From: Gari tellinella
Lineage: Eukaryota > Mollusca > Bivalvia > Cardiida > Psammobiidae
DNA length: 64,000 nucleotides
NCBI GenBank assembly: GCA_922989275.2
Contig: OV277866.1
Location: 74,746,328-74,810,327 of the forward strand
Direction: 5' to 3'
Shown here piece by piece: positions 1-11,335 of this stretch. Position numbers and translations under genes: made by a program. The notes under the pieces are model-generated. The model saw nothing but the letters and a program-made list of their open reading frames with translations, was not told the DNA's origin and searched no databases. The first letter of the stretch is position 1, and every line of letters starts with the position of its first letter.

Positions 1-158
1 GCCAGATCAGACGCCGGGTAACCCGGCGTCTGATCAGGCTCCAAACTGTTTGCTACCAAGATAAAAATGAATTATCAGAATTGTCTACAAGTTGCACTTC
101 TCTACGTTTTAGTGTTTTGCGTTACGTTTCGTTTAAACGGGAAAGAATAACGTATTCT
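1..158 (+). mobile_element. MITE1 copy, left part cut by window edge
   Basis: It starts inside the central hairpin (GATCAGACGCCGGG / CCCGGCGTCTGATC) and runs through the GTTTAAACGGGAAAGAATAA arm to CTCCAC. MITE1 full copies are about 245 bp with ends CAGTGGAGAA...TTCTCCACTG and TA on both sides. Confidence 0.85.
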
Positions 159-274
159 CCACATGTACATTGTCATTGTCAAAGTGCGGACCCATGGTAA
201 TGTAAAAGTAGTGGGAACATTCCAAAAGGGAGAGGTTATTATTTCCCAATACACACATTGTGCTAAAAAGTGCT

Positions 275-522
275 ACAGTGAAGAAAACGTTTTTCTTTCC
301 CGTATAAACGCATTCGAAACGCAAACGCAAAGCACTAGAACGTAGACATATACAACATTTGGACAATTCTGACATTTCATGTTTATCTCGGTGGCAAACA
401 GTTTGGAGCCTGATCAGATGCTGGGTTACCCAGCATCTGATCTGGCTTCAAACTGTTTGCAATTAAGATAATAGTTTTAGCGTAAACGCGTTTATTGGGA
501 AAGAATAACGTTTTCTCCACTG
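275..522 (-). mobile_element. MITE1 copy, full length
   Basis: It is flanked by TA, with ends CAGTGAAGAAAACG and CGTTTTCTCCACTG. The central hairpin has the variant stem GATGCTGGGTTACCCAGCATC, so compensating changes keep it paired. Confidence 0.9.
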
Positions 523-960
523 TAAGACAAGTGTATCCGGATAACGTGGCGTCTGATCAAGTTCCGAAAATGTTTGCAACTCAACGTTTTAAAGAAAATG
601 TCGGATTTGCCACCCTCTCGTCGTGTCTGCGTCACCATGTGTTAAGTTTTTCTGTGCGACATTTGTTTTCAATATCTTCCGAGGCGAGGTCATCCATCTG
701 AAACTTGGAATGCTTGTCCAGTATTAAAGGGGCAACACATTTCAAAGTTACTGCCCTTGTTTTGATTTCAAATTGTAAATGGAATTGCTAAATAACTATA
801 CAAGTCAGCATTAACTTGGAATACTTGTTTAGTATCAAAGGGAAATAAAAGAACAAAGATGGAAAAAACACTGGCGTTTGTCATTACATTTTTGTTATAA
901 CCCTTGCTTTAACATAGAATTATTGAAATTTCAGAAAAACTAAAATATTAGAAAGTTGAG

Positions 961-1560
961 AGCACGGCACTCGTTTGCGATGCTCTCGTTTTAAGATCAT
1001 CTGAATATTGTTGAATTGGTTCAAGTTCGTTGCATATCTAGGTCACAGGAGCTAAAGAAAGATTTTTTAAAAATAATTCTTCTCGTCTAAAACCCTAATT
1101 CACAGAGCTGGGATAGTTGGTCAATTGCATCAGCTGCAGGTCCTCTATCAACATTGTTCAAAATATGTCCCTGGGGTCAAAATTGGCACCGCCCGGGAGT
1201 CAAAATTTTACATGGCGTTGAATAGCAAAATTTTCAAACGGCCTTTGCCCTTAAACCAATATTGCTAGAGCTTTAATATTTTGCATGGTGATACTTCATA
1301 ACGTTTTTACCAATATTGTTGAATCTGTTCCGGTCGGATGCAGATCTAGGTCATAGGAGCTAACATAGATTTTTAATGAAAACTTAAAAAAGCTTGCGTA
1401 TCTGAAAACCTAGTGCACATAACTTAGATATATGGTATATAGAATCATCTACAGATCCTCTATCAAGATTGTTCAAAGTATGCTCCTGGGGTCAAAATTA
1501 ATGAAGTCCCGGGGTCACAATTTTACATAGAGTTATGTAGTGTTCAAACACCTCTTTCTC
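961..1560 (+). repeat. Two diverged tandem units of a bivalve-type dispersed repeat
   Basis: Two units of about 310 bp share CTAGGTCAYAGGAGCTAA, TCCTCTATCAA-ATTGTTCAAA and CCTGGGGTCAAAATT. The same phrases occur in the array at 49633-51268, so these look like relics of that element type. There is no coding content. Confidence 0.65.
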
Positions 1561-3111
1561 TGGAACTAATTTTGCAAGTGCCTTGACATGTAGAATTACG
1601 GGCGTATTAGTCAAGAGTTATATGCCCTTATTGTATTGAAAATACCTTTTTAACAGCGTTTAACAACTCTAACAACAATCACTTTAAAATATGTTGTAAA
1701 TATACAGCTACAATGAACTAAGTGTGTATGATTGATTGTAAGTTCTTAATGGAGTGCAATTATTGTGCACACAGGATCATTGTGTCAAGAGTTATCTACC
1801 CTTGATGTACTGCTTAATGCTATAAAATGCTTTATTTCAGTGTTGATTTCACTCGAATGTCTACAGTTATGAATGGATTGTGATAAATCTTTATAAAACT
1901 GTTTAACATTAACAAGGCTAAGAATATCGTCACATCAATTAAGAATCGAAATAGGTCGATTTGAAAATTTACCAAGACAGAAAAGAAAATGTATATATTG
2001 TTACATGAATATTGTAGAGAATAAGTACCATTTTACCCTAGTTTGTCCTTTTTACACTGAATTAAGAAAAAAAGTATAAAAATACTTAAATCCCAGATAT
2101 TGTAGATTGCCCACTTTAACAAAATTTAAACAACTGAGGGAAAGTAAAAGCAGAAATACTCTTTTTTAATTTATCCAAATATGTATATTTTGCTAATAGA
2201 TTTAGAGAATATTTTCGACTATTATGTAGTATGTACATTAATATGTTTTCCATATATACATCTTTTTAATCCATTTCATCTTAGTTATGTTTAGAGAATA
2301 TAGCACAAAGCGAAGTGCCAGATCGGATGATCGTGGCAGTCGTCTGGTCTGGATGTGCACTATTTGCTACCAGTTGTTTTACCATTAAAATGTTCACAAG
2401 AAAGATAATAGCCAACAGGTATTCAAAATGCACATTGAAATCTAAACTGATTTGAATTGAGATTAATATTTAACATTTGAATGATGGTTACATGAAAGGA
2501 ATGTCAACTGTTTCTATTATACTGCCTTACTACAGTATACGGTATTGCAGTGAGATATTGCTTCTCTGTAAATACGTTCATCTTGTTTTGCCTTCAAAAG
2601 GCAGGGAACATTGTAAAAATGTTTGAGCCAATACAATTACATGTATGTTATGTTACGTTATGTTATATTATGATATTAGCCTATATATTGTCCAACTCGA
2701 ATTGCTTTGACACTTGCAAACAGTGGAAATCGTCGTCTAGTACATGTATATACTGTCTGAATCTCAGTTAACCAAACACTGAGTGAAATCGTGTTTTGTG
2801 AAATGACAACAGACCATATCCCGGTAGTGCAGGAGTAAGTTATTGCAGCGTATATGCTGTGATAGTTTAACCCATTTGCGCCCAGTGGATTCTTCCATGT
2901 CTATATATCGGATTAGTCCATTTTCTCAAAGGGATGCCTGGTCAAAGTTTTCATTTTCATTTTGTGTTATATTGAAATTCATATCAGCAAACAGTGAAGA
3001 CTCTAATCAGAAGCAGCATTATGCGGCGTCTGATCAGAGTCTACACTGTTTGCTTACGTCCCATATATGGGATCGTGAGCACAATTTGGTAAATGAATCG
3101 GCGTACGATCA
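1561..3111. other. AT-rich intron, isolated hairpins only
   Basis: I see no gene. Degenerate hairpins of the GATCAGA type lie near 2316-2372 and 2993-3055; the latter pairs AACAGTGAAGACTC with GAGTCTACACTGTT. Short ORFs here have no recognisable domain. Confidence 0.6.
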
Positions 3112-3351
3112 GGGACCCGTTTTTATAAAACTGTGTACGACAATAATTGTTGTCGTAAGTCAAACATTATAAATGGATTTAATTTCTGATTTCTCTATCC
3201 AATCATGTATTATGACATTTCTTTTGAATCTTCTTTTTAAGACGATTCCGAAAATATGACACAATACAGGATAGGTTGGGGAAAATAGTAATTCAAACTT
3301 TTATAATCTGACTTACGACAACATTTGTCGTACGTAGTTGCATGAAATTGA
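3112..3351 (+). mobile_element. MITE2 copy (TIR with CCCGTTT...GTACGACAA)
   Basis: The ends are inverted relatives: GGACCCGTTTTTATAAAACT...TGTACGACAA on the left and TTGTCGTACG...TGCATGAAATTGACC on the right. A second copy lies at 37006-37490. This is non-coding. Confidence 0.7.
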
Positions 3352-3533
3352 CCACAGGTTTCTAGCTGCTTGACTCTCATATCTTTAATCCATCATCAAC
3401 ATGTGCGACATTCTTTAAATTTCTTCATTTGATGGCATTGTAGTTTGCGTCCATTTTTGTTTTAAGGGTTATACAACCATTTCCTTACTCTTAGATTCTA
3501 TACTACAGCTATTTCCGTTCCTACTTGTGTATA

Positions 3534-3778
3534 CAGTGGAGAAAACGTTATTCTTTCCCAATAAACGCGTTTACGCTAAAACTATTATTTCCATTTCAAA
3601 CAGCTTGGAGCCAGATCAGACACCGGGTAACCCGGCGTCTGATCAGGCTTCAAACTGTTTGCCACCAAGATAAACATGAATTGTTAGAATTGTCCAAATG
3701 TTGTACTTTTTCACGTTTTAAATAGTGCTTTGCGTTTGCGTTTCGTTTAAACGGGAAAGAATAACATTTTCTCCACTG
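3534..3778 (+). mobile_element. MITE1 copy abutting the exon 1 acceptor
   Basis: This is a full 245-bp copy flanked by TA (3532-3533 and 3779-3780). Its right end TTTTCTCCACTG is followed by TAACAG and then the exon, so the pyrimidine tract of the acceptor is transposon sequence. Confidence 0.92.
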
Positions 3779-3784
3779 TAACAG

Positions 3785-4028
3785 AAACCAGACCAGTTAT
3801 AACCACCCCTGTCGGAGCAACCATAGACTTTCCAGAGGGTAAGGTGGCTGGTGAAACACTTACGTCTCTAGCAGCTACTGACACGGATTTGGATACCGTC
3901 ATATTCTCAATATCACCTGCGTCTGACAAGTTTGAAATAGCGGCTACTAATAATAAAGTGATTGTGTCAGGCGGTAACACCTTCGATTATGAGCAGTTAG
4001 GAGATGCTACATATACTTTGACGATCAT
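3785..4028 (+). CDS. Cadherin exon 1 of window (phase 1 to 2)
   Basis: The exon follows acceptor ctgtaacag and ends at donor gtaagttgg. It encodes most of one cadherin repeat, opening with TRPVITTPVGAT, then DxD-like TDTDLD, an LDRE-equivalent FDYE and the final strand YTLTI. The last codon is split and completed by the next exon, giving YTLTI-I-ASDGTY, a textbook cadherin strand junction. MITE1 ends 6 bp before the exon and a hAT-like MITE begins 9 bp after it, so both splice sites are flanked by transposons. The preceding exon is outside the window. Confidence 0.9.
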
Positions 4029-4037
4029 GTAAGTTGG

Positions 4038-4220
4038 CAGGGCTCCAGATAAGGGGAGTATTGCAAAAACTAAAATGTTTACATCTGCTTTAAACCCTAT
4101 GGTGTCACTACTATAGTCCTAGAGACGATTCTAATGGGTAGTAACACAATAGGATTTGATGAGGCATAAGTGAGAAAATGTTGGATTTGTTCAGATTACT
4201 CGCCCTTATCTGGAGCCCTG
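4038..4220 (+). mobile_element. MITE4 copy (hAT-like ends CAGGGCTCCAGATAAG)
   Basis: Its ends are CAGGGCTCCAGATAAG and CTTATCTGGAGCCCTG. The flanks repeat AGTTGG on both sides, a probable target duplication that overlaps the exon 1 donor GTAAGTTGG. An internal CTATGGTGT/ACACAATAGG inverted pair is shared with other copies. Confidence 0.87.
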
Positions 4221-4560
4221 AGTTGGTCTGTTTTAAACTGTTCGATTAGATGAAATTACGTGCCTTTAACAATTACTTTTATCTTTTTTTCTAAAATCAC
4301 AAAATACCAGTGCTTGTGGCTGATCAGTTGGTACATGTAGTACAATTTAAGTTAAGCAGATCAGTTAGTTTTCAGAAATAAAATGAGATGGTTTTTGATT
4401 AACACTAGGATTTTTCACACGATATTACCGTTTGAACATGATCACTAAGCAACTTTGTATTTTGCTTTATCCAGTGCATCACATCAATTTGTCCATGTTA
4501 ACATTTAGAATACGGTTTAAAAGTCGTTTAAAACACTTGTCGTCATTAACAATTCTGGGA

Positions 4561-4816
4561 AATACTGTAAAACAGGTATTTTTCGCGTCATGAATATTTC
4601 GCGTAATGCGATTTTGTATCAATTCGCGACATCATGCAATACTTCTAGCATGTGGTAGCTTAAAGCAGGCTGACAGTAAAGCAGAATGTTCCTTAAGGCA
4701 CATTCTGCTTTACTTTCAACCTGCTTTAAGAAGTCACCTATTTTCAAAACTAGAGACATTCGCGAATTAACTCGTAAATTATGTTCTCGCGAATAAAGCC
4801 GGTTCTACAGTATACA
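4561..4816 (+). mobile_element. MITE with TACTGTA ends and GCAGAATG hairpin
   Basis: The ends AATACTGTAAAAC and GGTTCTACAGTAT, plus inner TTTTTCGCG / CTCGCGAATAA blocks, form an inverted repeat. The centre is a hairpin around TGTTCCTTAAGGCACATTCTGC with TAAAGCAGG stems. The same hairpin occurs in the TTAACCC-ended family, which has different termini. Confidence 0.7.
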
Positions 4817-4929
4817 ATCTTCATATTCTTTCAGACAATGTTATAAGAGTGGAAACGCTTTAGAAAACTGTTTGCAATAATTATCAAAGAGTACCCTATA
4901 GCGTTTCAATGTTGTAGTTTGTATTTATG

Positions 4930-5276
4930 TTTTACTAATTACAATGCTTTCTCTCTACAACGTCAACCAATAGGAGAAACATATTGTGGGTGCTTTTTGA
5001 AGATTTGTTAAAGTGAGGAAAATTAGCTTACATTTGCAAACAGCCTGAATCTAGATCAGAAGCCGCGCAACTGATCTGGATTCAAGCTCTTTGGCACTCG
5101 TCATTATGTTTTTTCTGTAAAAACGCAGACGATCTTGCAGCAGTGAAAGTGTTTGACATAATTGTCTTGTTAGGGGAACAGCGGCATGCGTTGTTGTAAG
5201 CAGGAATCGTTGATAAGAGGACCGTGGTGGGGGAGGGATAACCGTTATAAGAATTTAACACATGAGTTAGTCTGAC
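4930..5276. repeat. Degenerate hairpin repeat region
   Basis: It contains a GATCAGAAGCCG hairpin near 5036-5095 and a TTTCTCTCTACAACG stretch similar to the family at 37735 and 59345. It is decayed and the ends are not clear. Confidence 0.45.
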
Positions 5277-5495
5277 TTAAACGCAAACGAAACGCAAACG
5301 CAAAGTACTAAAACGTAGATAAATACAACATTTGGACAATTTTGACAATTCATGTTTATCTCGGTGGCAAGCAGTTTGGAGCCTGATCAGACACCGGGTT
5401 ACCCGGCGTCTTATCTGGCTCCAAACTGTTTGCTATGGAAATAATAGTTTTAGCGTAAACGCGTTTATTGGAAAAGAATAACGTTTTCTCCACTG
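5277..5495 (-). mobile_element. MITE1 copy, one end lost
   Basis: It matches from AAACGCAAACGAAACG through the hairpin to TTTTCTCCACTG followed by TA. The CAGTGGAG end is missing. Confidence 0.85.
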
Positions 5496-5582
5496 TATAA
5501 ATACAAGTGTCACGCCGGTAGGAAGTTAACCATACTTCCTGTTACATGTACTAAGAATTTGAAACTATTTGCAGTGTTAAAT

Positions 5583-5818
5583 TAACCCCTTCATGATCAA
5601 ATATATCATAAGGTTTTGACCCCTTCACCGCCATAGTGTTGTCTGTTTTAATATCGTTGTCGGCAATATCGTTTCAAAGTTAGATTTAAGGCAGTACAAC
5701 TGACAAAATTTCAAAACAATTGACAGTTTTGATTCTGATCAGACACCGCGTTGCATGGCGTCTTGTCAGGATTAAAATTATGTTCAGTATGACGTCATTA
5801 AGAGTGAAAGGGTAAGGG
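5583..5818 (+). mobile_element. MITE6 copy, degenerate
   Basis: It has the TTAACCCCTTCA start and a decayed hairpin with CTGATCAGACACCGCG / GGCGTCTTGTCAGGAT. It ends near TGACGTCATTAAGAGTGAAAGG. Confidence 0.6.
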
Positions 5819-6008
5819 AGTAGATTCTTCTCCAAACTATGTCTTTACAGTGCCATACAATTTGGATACGAAATTACGAATCCACTGGGAAATATTGATT
5901 GGGCTCAAATTAATGATTGGTTTCAGCCAATCTACCCTAACCATTGCTCTGACGGATATAGGATGAATGTTGATGTAAACTTAAAAAAACTGCGTGCATG
6001 AGGTAGAC

Positions 6009-6224
6009 TTTACCCCTTCACTGCCGTGACGTCACAAATTTGAAACAACTGCCGTCTGCTTTTATTTCTTAAATTTTAATTTTTGCCATTTTGACTGAAG
6101 AAATATTTAAATGATGTTAAACAGTTTGTATCCTGATCAGACGCCGTGTAACGCGGCGTTTGATCAGGATTCAAACTGTTTGAAAATAACCGTTGTACTC
6201 GGGGTAAGGCAGTAAAGGAGTAAA
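6009..6224 (+). mobile_element. MITE6 copy (ends TTAACCCCTTCACTGCC type)
   Basis: The left end reads TTTACCCCTTCACTGCC and the right AAGGCAGTAAAGGAGTAA. The hairpin CTGATCAGACGCCG / CGGCGTTTGATCAG lies near one end. It is the same module as in MITE1, but the termini are unrelated. Confidence 0.8.
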
Positions 6225-6958
6225 AGAAAGCCGAATAAAAACATTTGTTGGAAACACGGAACAGAGTCAGAATATACAAATTTCCAATATCAAAACTGAT
6301 TGATTCTCATTTAGTTACATAGACATGTATGAATACCTTACAAAAGGATTATAACTGTATTACAATTTTAGGTGCCAATGTATACTTTGCTTAAAGATTG
6401 AAATATCTTCTATTTGAACCACTTAATAAATGAGACATCAAAGTGCCAGGACATCTAACAGTTATTCTTCTAATAGTGATTGATTGCCATTTTCTGTGTT
6501 TATGAAAAGATCGTACACCTAAATGGCAATAATGAGCAATAATGTTATTTCCGCTTATTTTCAACTTTTCAAAACTAAGTTACACTTGTGGGTTATCATT
6601 TGTTTCCCTTCTGGTTCTTTTAAGTTACCAAAACATGGACCAGTCTAATTGAAATTCTGTTCTCTTTTGTAAATAATGCTTTAAATAAGCAAAAAGTGTA
6701 GACCCGGATCAGAGGGCTGCTGTACCTGTGTCTACACTGTTTACAAATGTCATGACTGTATTTTAAACAGGTTAATGAAAAAGCTAAAGGAAAAATGTTA
6801 CAGAGCACCTGTAGGGAAGGAATCTGTAACAATATTAACGTGTGACATAGGAAAGCGTATATGCATGATAAAATATGTCCCAAGAGATTCATGAAATAGT
6901 AAAATATTTGGGAATTAAATATATGTATTTCAATGTGATAAAAACTTAGTCATTGATA

Positions 6959-7204
6959 CAGTGGAGAATCTGTTATTCTTTCCCGTTTAAACGCAAACGT
7001 ACGCAAACGCAAAACACTAAAACGTAGAAAAGAACAACTTTTGGACAATTCTGATAATTCTTGTTTATCTTGGTGGCAAACAGTTTGGAGCCTGATCAGA
7101 CGCCGGGTTACCCGGCGTCTGATCTGGCTCCAAACTGTTTGTAAAAGAACAAATAGTTTAAGCGTAAACGCGTTTATCGGGATAGAATAACAGATTCTCC
7201 ACTG
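6959..7204 (-). mobile_element. MITE1 copy, 'AATCTG' subfamily
   Basis: Full copy flanked by TA. Its ends read CAGTGGAGAATCTGTTATTC and AACAGATTCTCCACTG. It is nearly identical to the copies at 19451, 27013 and 28005. Confidence 0.92.
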
Positions 7205-7308
7205 TAACCATGTAGATAATTTGATGAAGTACTTCAGTGTAAATCAGATATATGCTGCTACGAATATCATGTGTACATGTATTAATTCAATATGTTTAAA
7301 ATATGTAT

Positions 7309-7492
7309 TTAACCCCTTCACTGCCTTACCCCGAGTACACTAGTAACCTGAAAACAGTTAAGATCAGGATACAAACTGTTTCACACTCATTTCAATATTC
7401 CATAAGTAAAAATAACTAAATATTTAATTTAAGCAATAAAAGCAGACGACAATTGTTTAAAATTGATGACGTCATGGCAGTGAAGGAGTTAA
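7309..7492 (+). mobile_element. MITE6 copy ending 46 bp before exon 2
   Basis: TTAA is present at both ends, with inverted ends TTAACCCCTTCACTGCC and GGCAGTGAAGGAGTTAA. It has a TGACGTCA core and a reduced AAACTGTTT hairpin. The TTAA flanks suggest a TTAA-targeting family (inference). Confidence 0.85.
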
Positions 7493-7538
7493 CATAACAT
7501 ATGCAAATTTATTATATTCACTTATGTATTTTAAACAG

Positions 7539-7663
7539 TGCTAGTGATGGAACATATTCAGCAGAGAAGACAATCACAGTCACTCTCACCGATGTCAATG
7601 ACGTTGCCCCTGTCGTTACCATTACTCCGGACAGCGTCAACCTTTTGGAGAAATCTCCCGCCG
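7539..7663 (+). CDS. Cadherin exon 2 (phase 2 to 1)
   Basis: The acceptor is tattttaaacag and the donor gtgagaaac. The exon finishes the first repeat with ASDGTY and the canonical linker DVNDVAPVV, which supplies inter-repeat calcium ligands in the family. It then starts the next repeat with an XEX-like LLEKSPA. It is 125 nt, the same length as its homologue at 25343-25467. A TTAA-flanked MITE ends 46 bp upstream. Confidence 0.92.
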
Positions 7664-7978
7664 GTGAGAAACGATTAGTTCAAGTGGAAAATACCATACC
7701 TTTTCTCTTATAAAAGTGCAAAAAGCTGTTTAGCACATTGTTTAATGATTTTATAATAATAACACGATATCGATGATGAATCGCTAGTCGCTTCATCAGT
7801 GTGGTTACATATACATGTATCTAGGATAATTGCCAATAATCAATCTGAATCTAAACATTTGAGAACACTGTCTTTGAGATGCAATGTTGTACCTTCACCA
7901 AAATTTCAAAAATAAAAGATTGTTCAATATCTCGAATAGTTTCTTCGAGTATTTGTATCAGCTATGACTTTCCTATGC

Positions 7979-8559
7979 ATGGAGTTCATCAACTTCCCCT
8001 CCCCCATTCCATAACAGATCATCAGCGTAGCGTTCCCGAAGACGTCGGTATGCACGTCGTCGACCATCATATCGATATAGAGTGATCCGGGACTCGTCGA
8101 TGAAGAGAAACTATCTCAACTACCTATTTGGAAAGTTTTCGGGCGAATGTGCCGCTTAATACGCGCTACGGCGTGCTCGACGCTGAGCGTTTAGTGACAA
8201 ACCAACGTAAGAATGTCAGGCTCGCTGTCCGTTGGCGCATAGCTGGTTCCGTATAGTGTAGCCATGGATATGTCTACCATGATTGACAAACGTGCTACAT
8301 GTATCAGCGGTTTCACTGACCCTACGATGTTGGCTGGGATGATATTCCTGTCATAAAGTGACGTCGTGACGTGCGGACGTCCCATTCGCGGTCGGTCTGC
8401 AAAGCCTTCCGTTTCTCGCATGCGTCTGACAAGACGTTCTATAGCCGAGAAATACACCTTGAACTGAACAGCAGGCTGCTGCTGGACTCGACGCTCAAAT
8501 AGTAGTGCAATAGTTTGCTCCCTCCGAAAATCAATGTGACAACTGAAAACGTACACCAT
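7979..8559 (-). pseudogene. Degenerate Tc1/mariner transposase
   Basis: Reading the minus strand from 8559 downward, the product shows ADRPRMGRPHVTT, the Tc1 linker that follows the helix-turn-helix (family GRPRVTT motif). A catalytic-domain block FLFIDESRITLYRYDGRRR then appears near 8105-8055, containing the second catalytic Asp. Frameshifts and stop codons separate the blocks and the C-terminal third is missing, so it cannot make a transposase. It lies in the intron between exons 2 and 3, antisense to the cadherin gene. Confidence 0.82.
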
Positions 8560-8804
8560 TGACTGATTTTGACAATTGAATATCTCGTCAACACAATTTT
8601 ACAACGGTATTTTGCATGCTTTAACACCCCCGCGTAAGGCAAACTTTAACGAGGTTATGTTTTTTTATTCATGGGATATTGTGAACATTGGCTAAGATTT
8701 TGAATTCGCAGAACTTTTGGCCAGGTAATAAAAAAGTTGTTGAATATTTTAGCACCCCTGCGATTCTTTTTCGTCTTAGTATATATTTGATTTGTCTTTT
8801 ACAG

Positions 8805-8882
8805 ATACCGTGGTGGCTACAATATCTAGTTCTGACGGAGATACCTCGTCGGAGTTCCAGGACGCAACCTACACCATCACGG
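8805..8882 (+). CDS. Cadherin exon 3 (phase 1 to 1)
   Basis: This short 78-nt exon lies between acceptor gtcttttacag and donor gtgagaaat. It encodes TVVATISSSDGDTS and ends in TYTITG, the B-C strand part of the second repeat. Joined to the previous exon the split codon becomes Asp (SPA-D-TVVAT). The following intron is about 12.6 kb and holds the Academ-like transposon. Confidence 0.88.
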
Positions 8883-9919
8883 GTGAGAAATGTTAAGTTT
8901 TATATGTTTAACCAATTGCATGATTAAGTAAGCACTTTGGAAATTATGTAAGCACTTGACTAATTGATAAAAAGGTTTCTGTAAGAATAACCAGGTTACC
9001 ATTACCACTATTTGCGGAAACATTATTATCGTTAGCCAGTTATACTGTTTGCACATGACGCATATAAGACATTTATTCAATCACTGCCTTTTGAGCCGAA
9101 GTTGAAATGAAAGGGATAATCGTAAATCAATGCCAATTGTTTTAAAATTGGTGTGCATTGAAATAAGAAAAAACCCTAATTACTTTGATATTTCTTTGGT
9201 ACACGCAACATAGATTGGTCAAAAGCAAAAACAGAAATGACATTGCGGGTCACCTATACAATATGTCGAGTTGTATCAACTACCGAATAAACTCAGTGCG
9301 GATGTATTGTAGTGGATATCCACTGCAAGAGTTAATATTAAAACACATACAGATTAAGACGACTTTAGTTATTGTCGGGGTATCTAACATTTTTAATAAA
9401 CATTGGGCTATAAACAGCTTTGACAGATAATTAGATAATGCAGGTAGAAAAACCGAGAAAGCAAAGGTCAAAATATATTTAACACGTACTTCATGTGTTA
9501 AGTTATGCATGGTTGTCACAAGATTTAAGAAATGCTTCTTTAGTGTTTGGAATGTTTTAATCACATATTGAACAATTGTGTTCTACAGAAATCGACAGGC
9601 AACATAGACCGTCCCAGAAACCTTTTCATTATAAATATTTCAGCTAGTTTTAACAGAATGACCATATCTAATGATATAATGAATGTGTGACGTCAAAGTG
9701 GCATATGTTTACACTCACCAGAATGCTAGAGCCTTAATCGTTAGCTGTGTTTTATCGGGAATTGTATGAGGCGACAGTGTCGTTTGTAGGACACTGGTAA
9801 AGGCGTGTAGGAATTATACAGACTATCATGATGAAATATATAAGAATTTTCTTATGAGCTATCTTGCCTAATAATTGAATATGAAACTTTAGACAGTGTA
9901 CTCAAACTAAATAAATTAA
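8883..9919. other. Intron sequence with no recognised feature
   Basis: AT-rich; I see no gene, hairpin element or array. Two overlapping short ORFs on opposite strands near 9185-9564 have no recognisable domain. Confidence 0.55.
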
Positions 9920-10056
9920 TAGTCCGGCAGAGAAACCGGGATTTGGATGCTAACCTAGAAATCGCGTCCTAAGTTTTTTTCTCGATTGATCTTGATAGTT
10001 TAGATCATACTCATTCAGAATCCACCGGGTGCCACCTTGGCACCCTTGAGCATTTT
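9920..10056 (+). repeat. Left terminal inverted repeat of the Academ-like element
   Basis: The strongest blocks shared with the right end are TAGTCCGGCAGAG, CGTCCTAAGTTTTTTTCTC, CCGGGTGCCACCTTG and CACCCTTGAGCATTTT, in the same order and in inverted orientation. Divergent spacers lie between them. Transposase binding is the expected role of such blocks. Confidence 0.9.
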
Positions 10057-11335
10057 ACGTTATTACCGGTTTACCCCACCCACTGTTTTTAGCATGTGAA
10101 CAAACAAAATTTAGGTAGTTTTACAATTCATCATTGTTTTCTACCGATTCTGAAAGCAGGTCGGTGATTTTGAACCCAAGCGCTGCTTGTCAATGAAAGG
10201 GATTAGCTGAAATCATATTCATGCATTCCTCATCATCATCATTTCACCTCATATCCCTCATCAATCATCGGCGCCATATGACCTATTTTGTGACGCATAG
10301 ACGTAAAACCCAACACATCCATCCATCAAATTGTGTGAAAAAGTAACTTTATAAGCAAGTTCATACCCTTTAAAAATTCGAGAAGCTATCATAGTAAAAG
10401 TGTAAACGTAGAAAATTTATTGACAATACTTTTTCTACACCGACATTTTCTACGTCACCACTACTACACGACCAGTTTCTCACGGTAGCACTTTCTTCTC
10501 TATGAAATTGTATATGATCTTGCTTGCAAGTTTATATGCAACACAAGAGTGTTCATGCCTACTGCTATATGTTACTGCTTGTATTGATAGTTTAGATCAT
10601 TCTCATTTAGAATCTACCGGGTGCCATCCTGGCATCCTTTAGGATTTTACGTTCTTACCGGTTTACCCCACCCACTGTTATTAGCATTTGAACAATTAGA
10701 ATTTATGTAATTTTACAATTCATCATTGTTTTATTACAACTTCTGACAGCAGGTAGGTAGTTTTGATCCAATGCACTTCTAGTCTACGAATTGGATTAGC
10801 CGAAATCACCTTCCTGAAATTATCATCATCATCTCACCTCACAATCCTTCATCATTCATCGGATCTCCAAAACCGTAAGCCCCAATATCACATCTGTCCA
10901 TCCAGTTGTGTGACATTTTTATTTGCAATACAATAGTGTACACGCCTCCTGTTATATGTTAGTGCTGATATTGATAGTTTAGATCATTATCATTTAGAAT
11001 CAACCGGGTTGCCATCCTGGCATCCTTGAGGATTTTAAGTTATTACCGGTTTACCCCACCCACTGTTTTTAGCATTTGAACACACATGATTAAGGTAGTT
11101 TACAATTCATCATTGTTTTGTTTCCAAATCTGAAAGCAGGTCGGTAGTTTTGATCCCATGCGCTGGGATTTACCGAAATTATCTTCCTGAAATCATCATC
11201 TCATCTCATAATCCCTCATCATTCATCGGCGTTATATGACCTATTTTGCGTATAGATGTAAAAGCAAACAAAGCCATCCACTTGTGTGACAAGTTTATAT
11301 GCAACACAGGAGTGCTTAGTGTTAGTGTAGAAACT
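9992..11335 (+). repeat. Three tandem subterminal units inside the transposon
   Basis: Units begin at 9992, 10584 and 10971 with TTGATAGTTTAGATCAT. Each continues with CCGGGTGCCA or its variant, TACCGGTTTACCCCACCCAC, a GAAAGCAGGTCGGT-type block, a CATCATC-rich stretch, and an ending like TTTATATGCAACACA. The inner half of the left terminal repeat is therefore tandemly triplicated. Unit lengths are about 592, 387 and 360 bp. The stretch lies between the terminal repeat and the ORF and may contain the promoter and extra transposase sites. Confidence 0.85.

Noticed and set aside
1..3784. A cadherin exon upstream of exon 1
   Set aside because: No AG/GT-bounded stretch ending in phase 1 with cadherin strand motifs was found.
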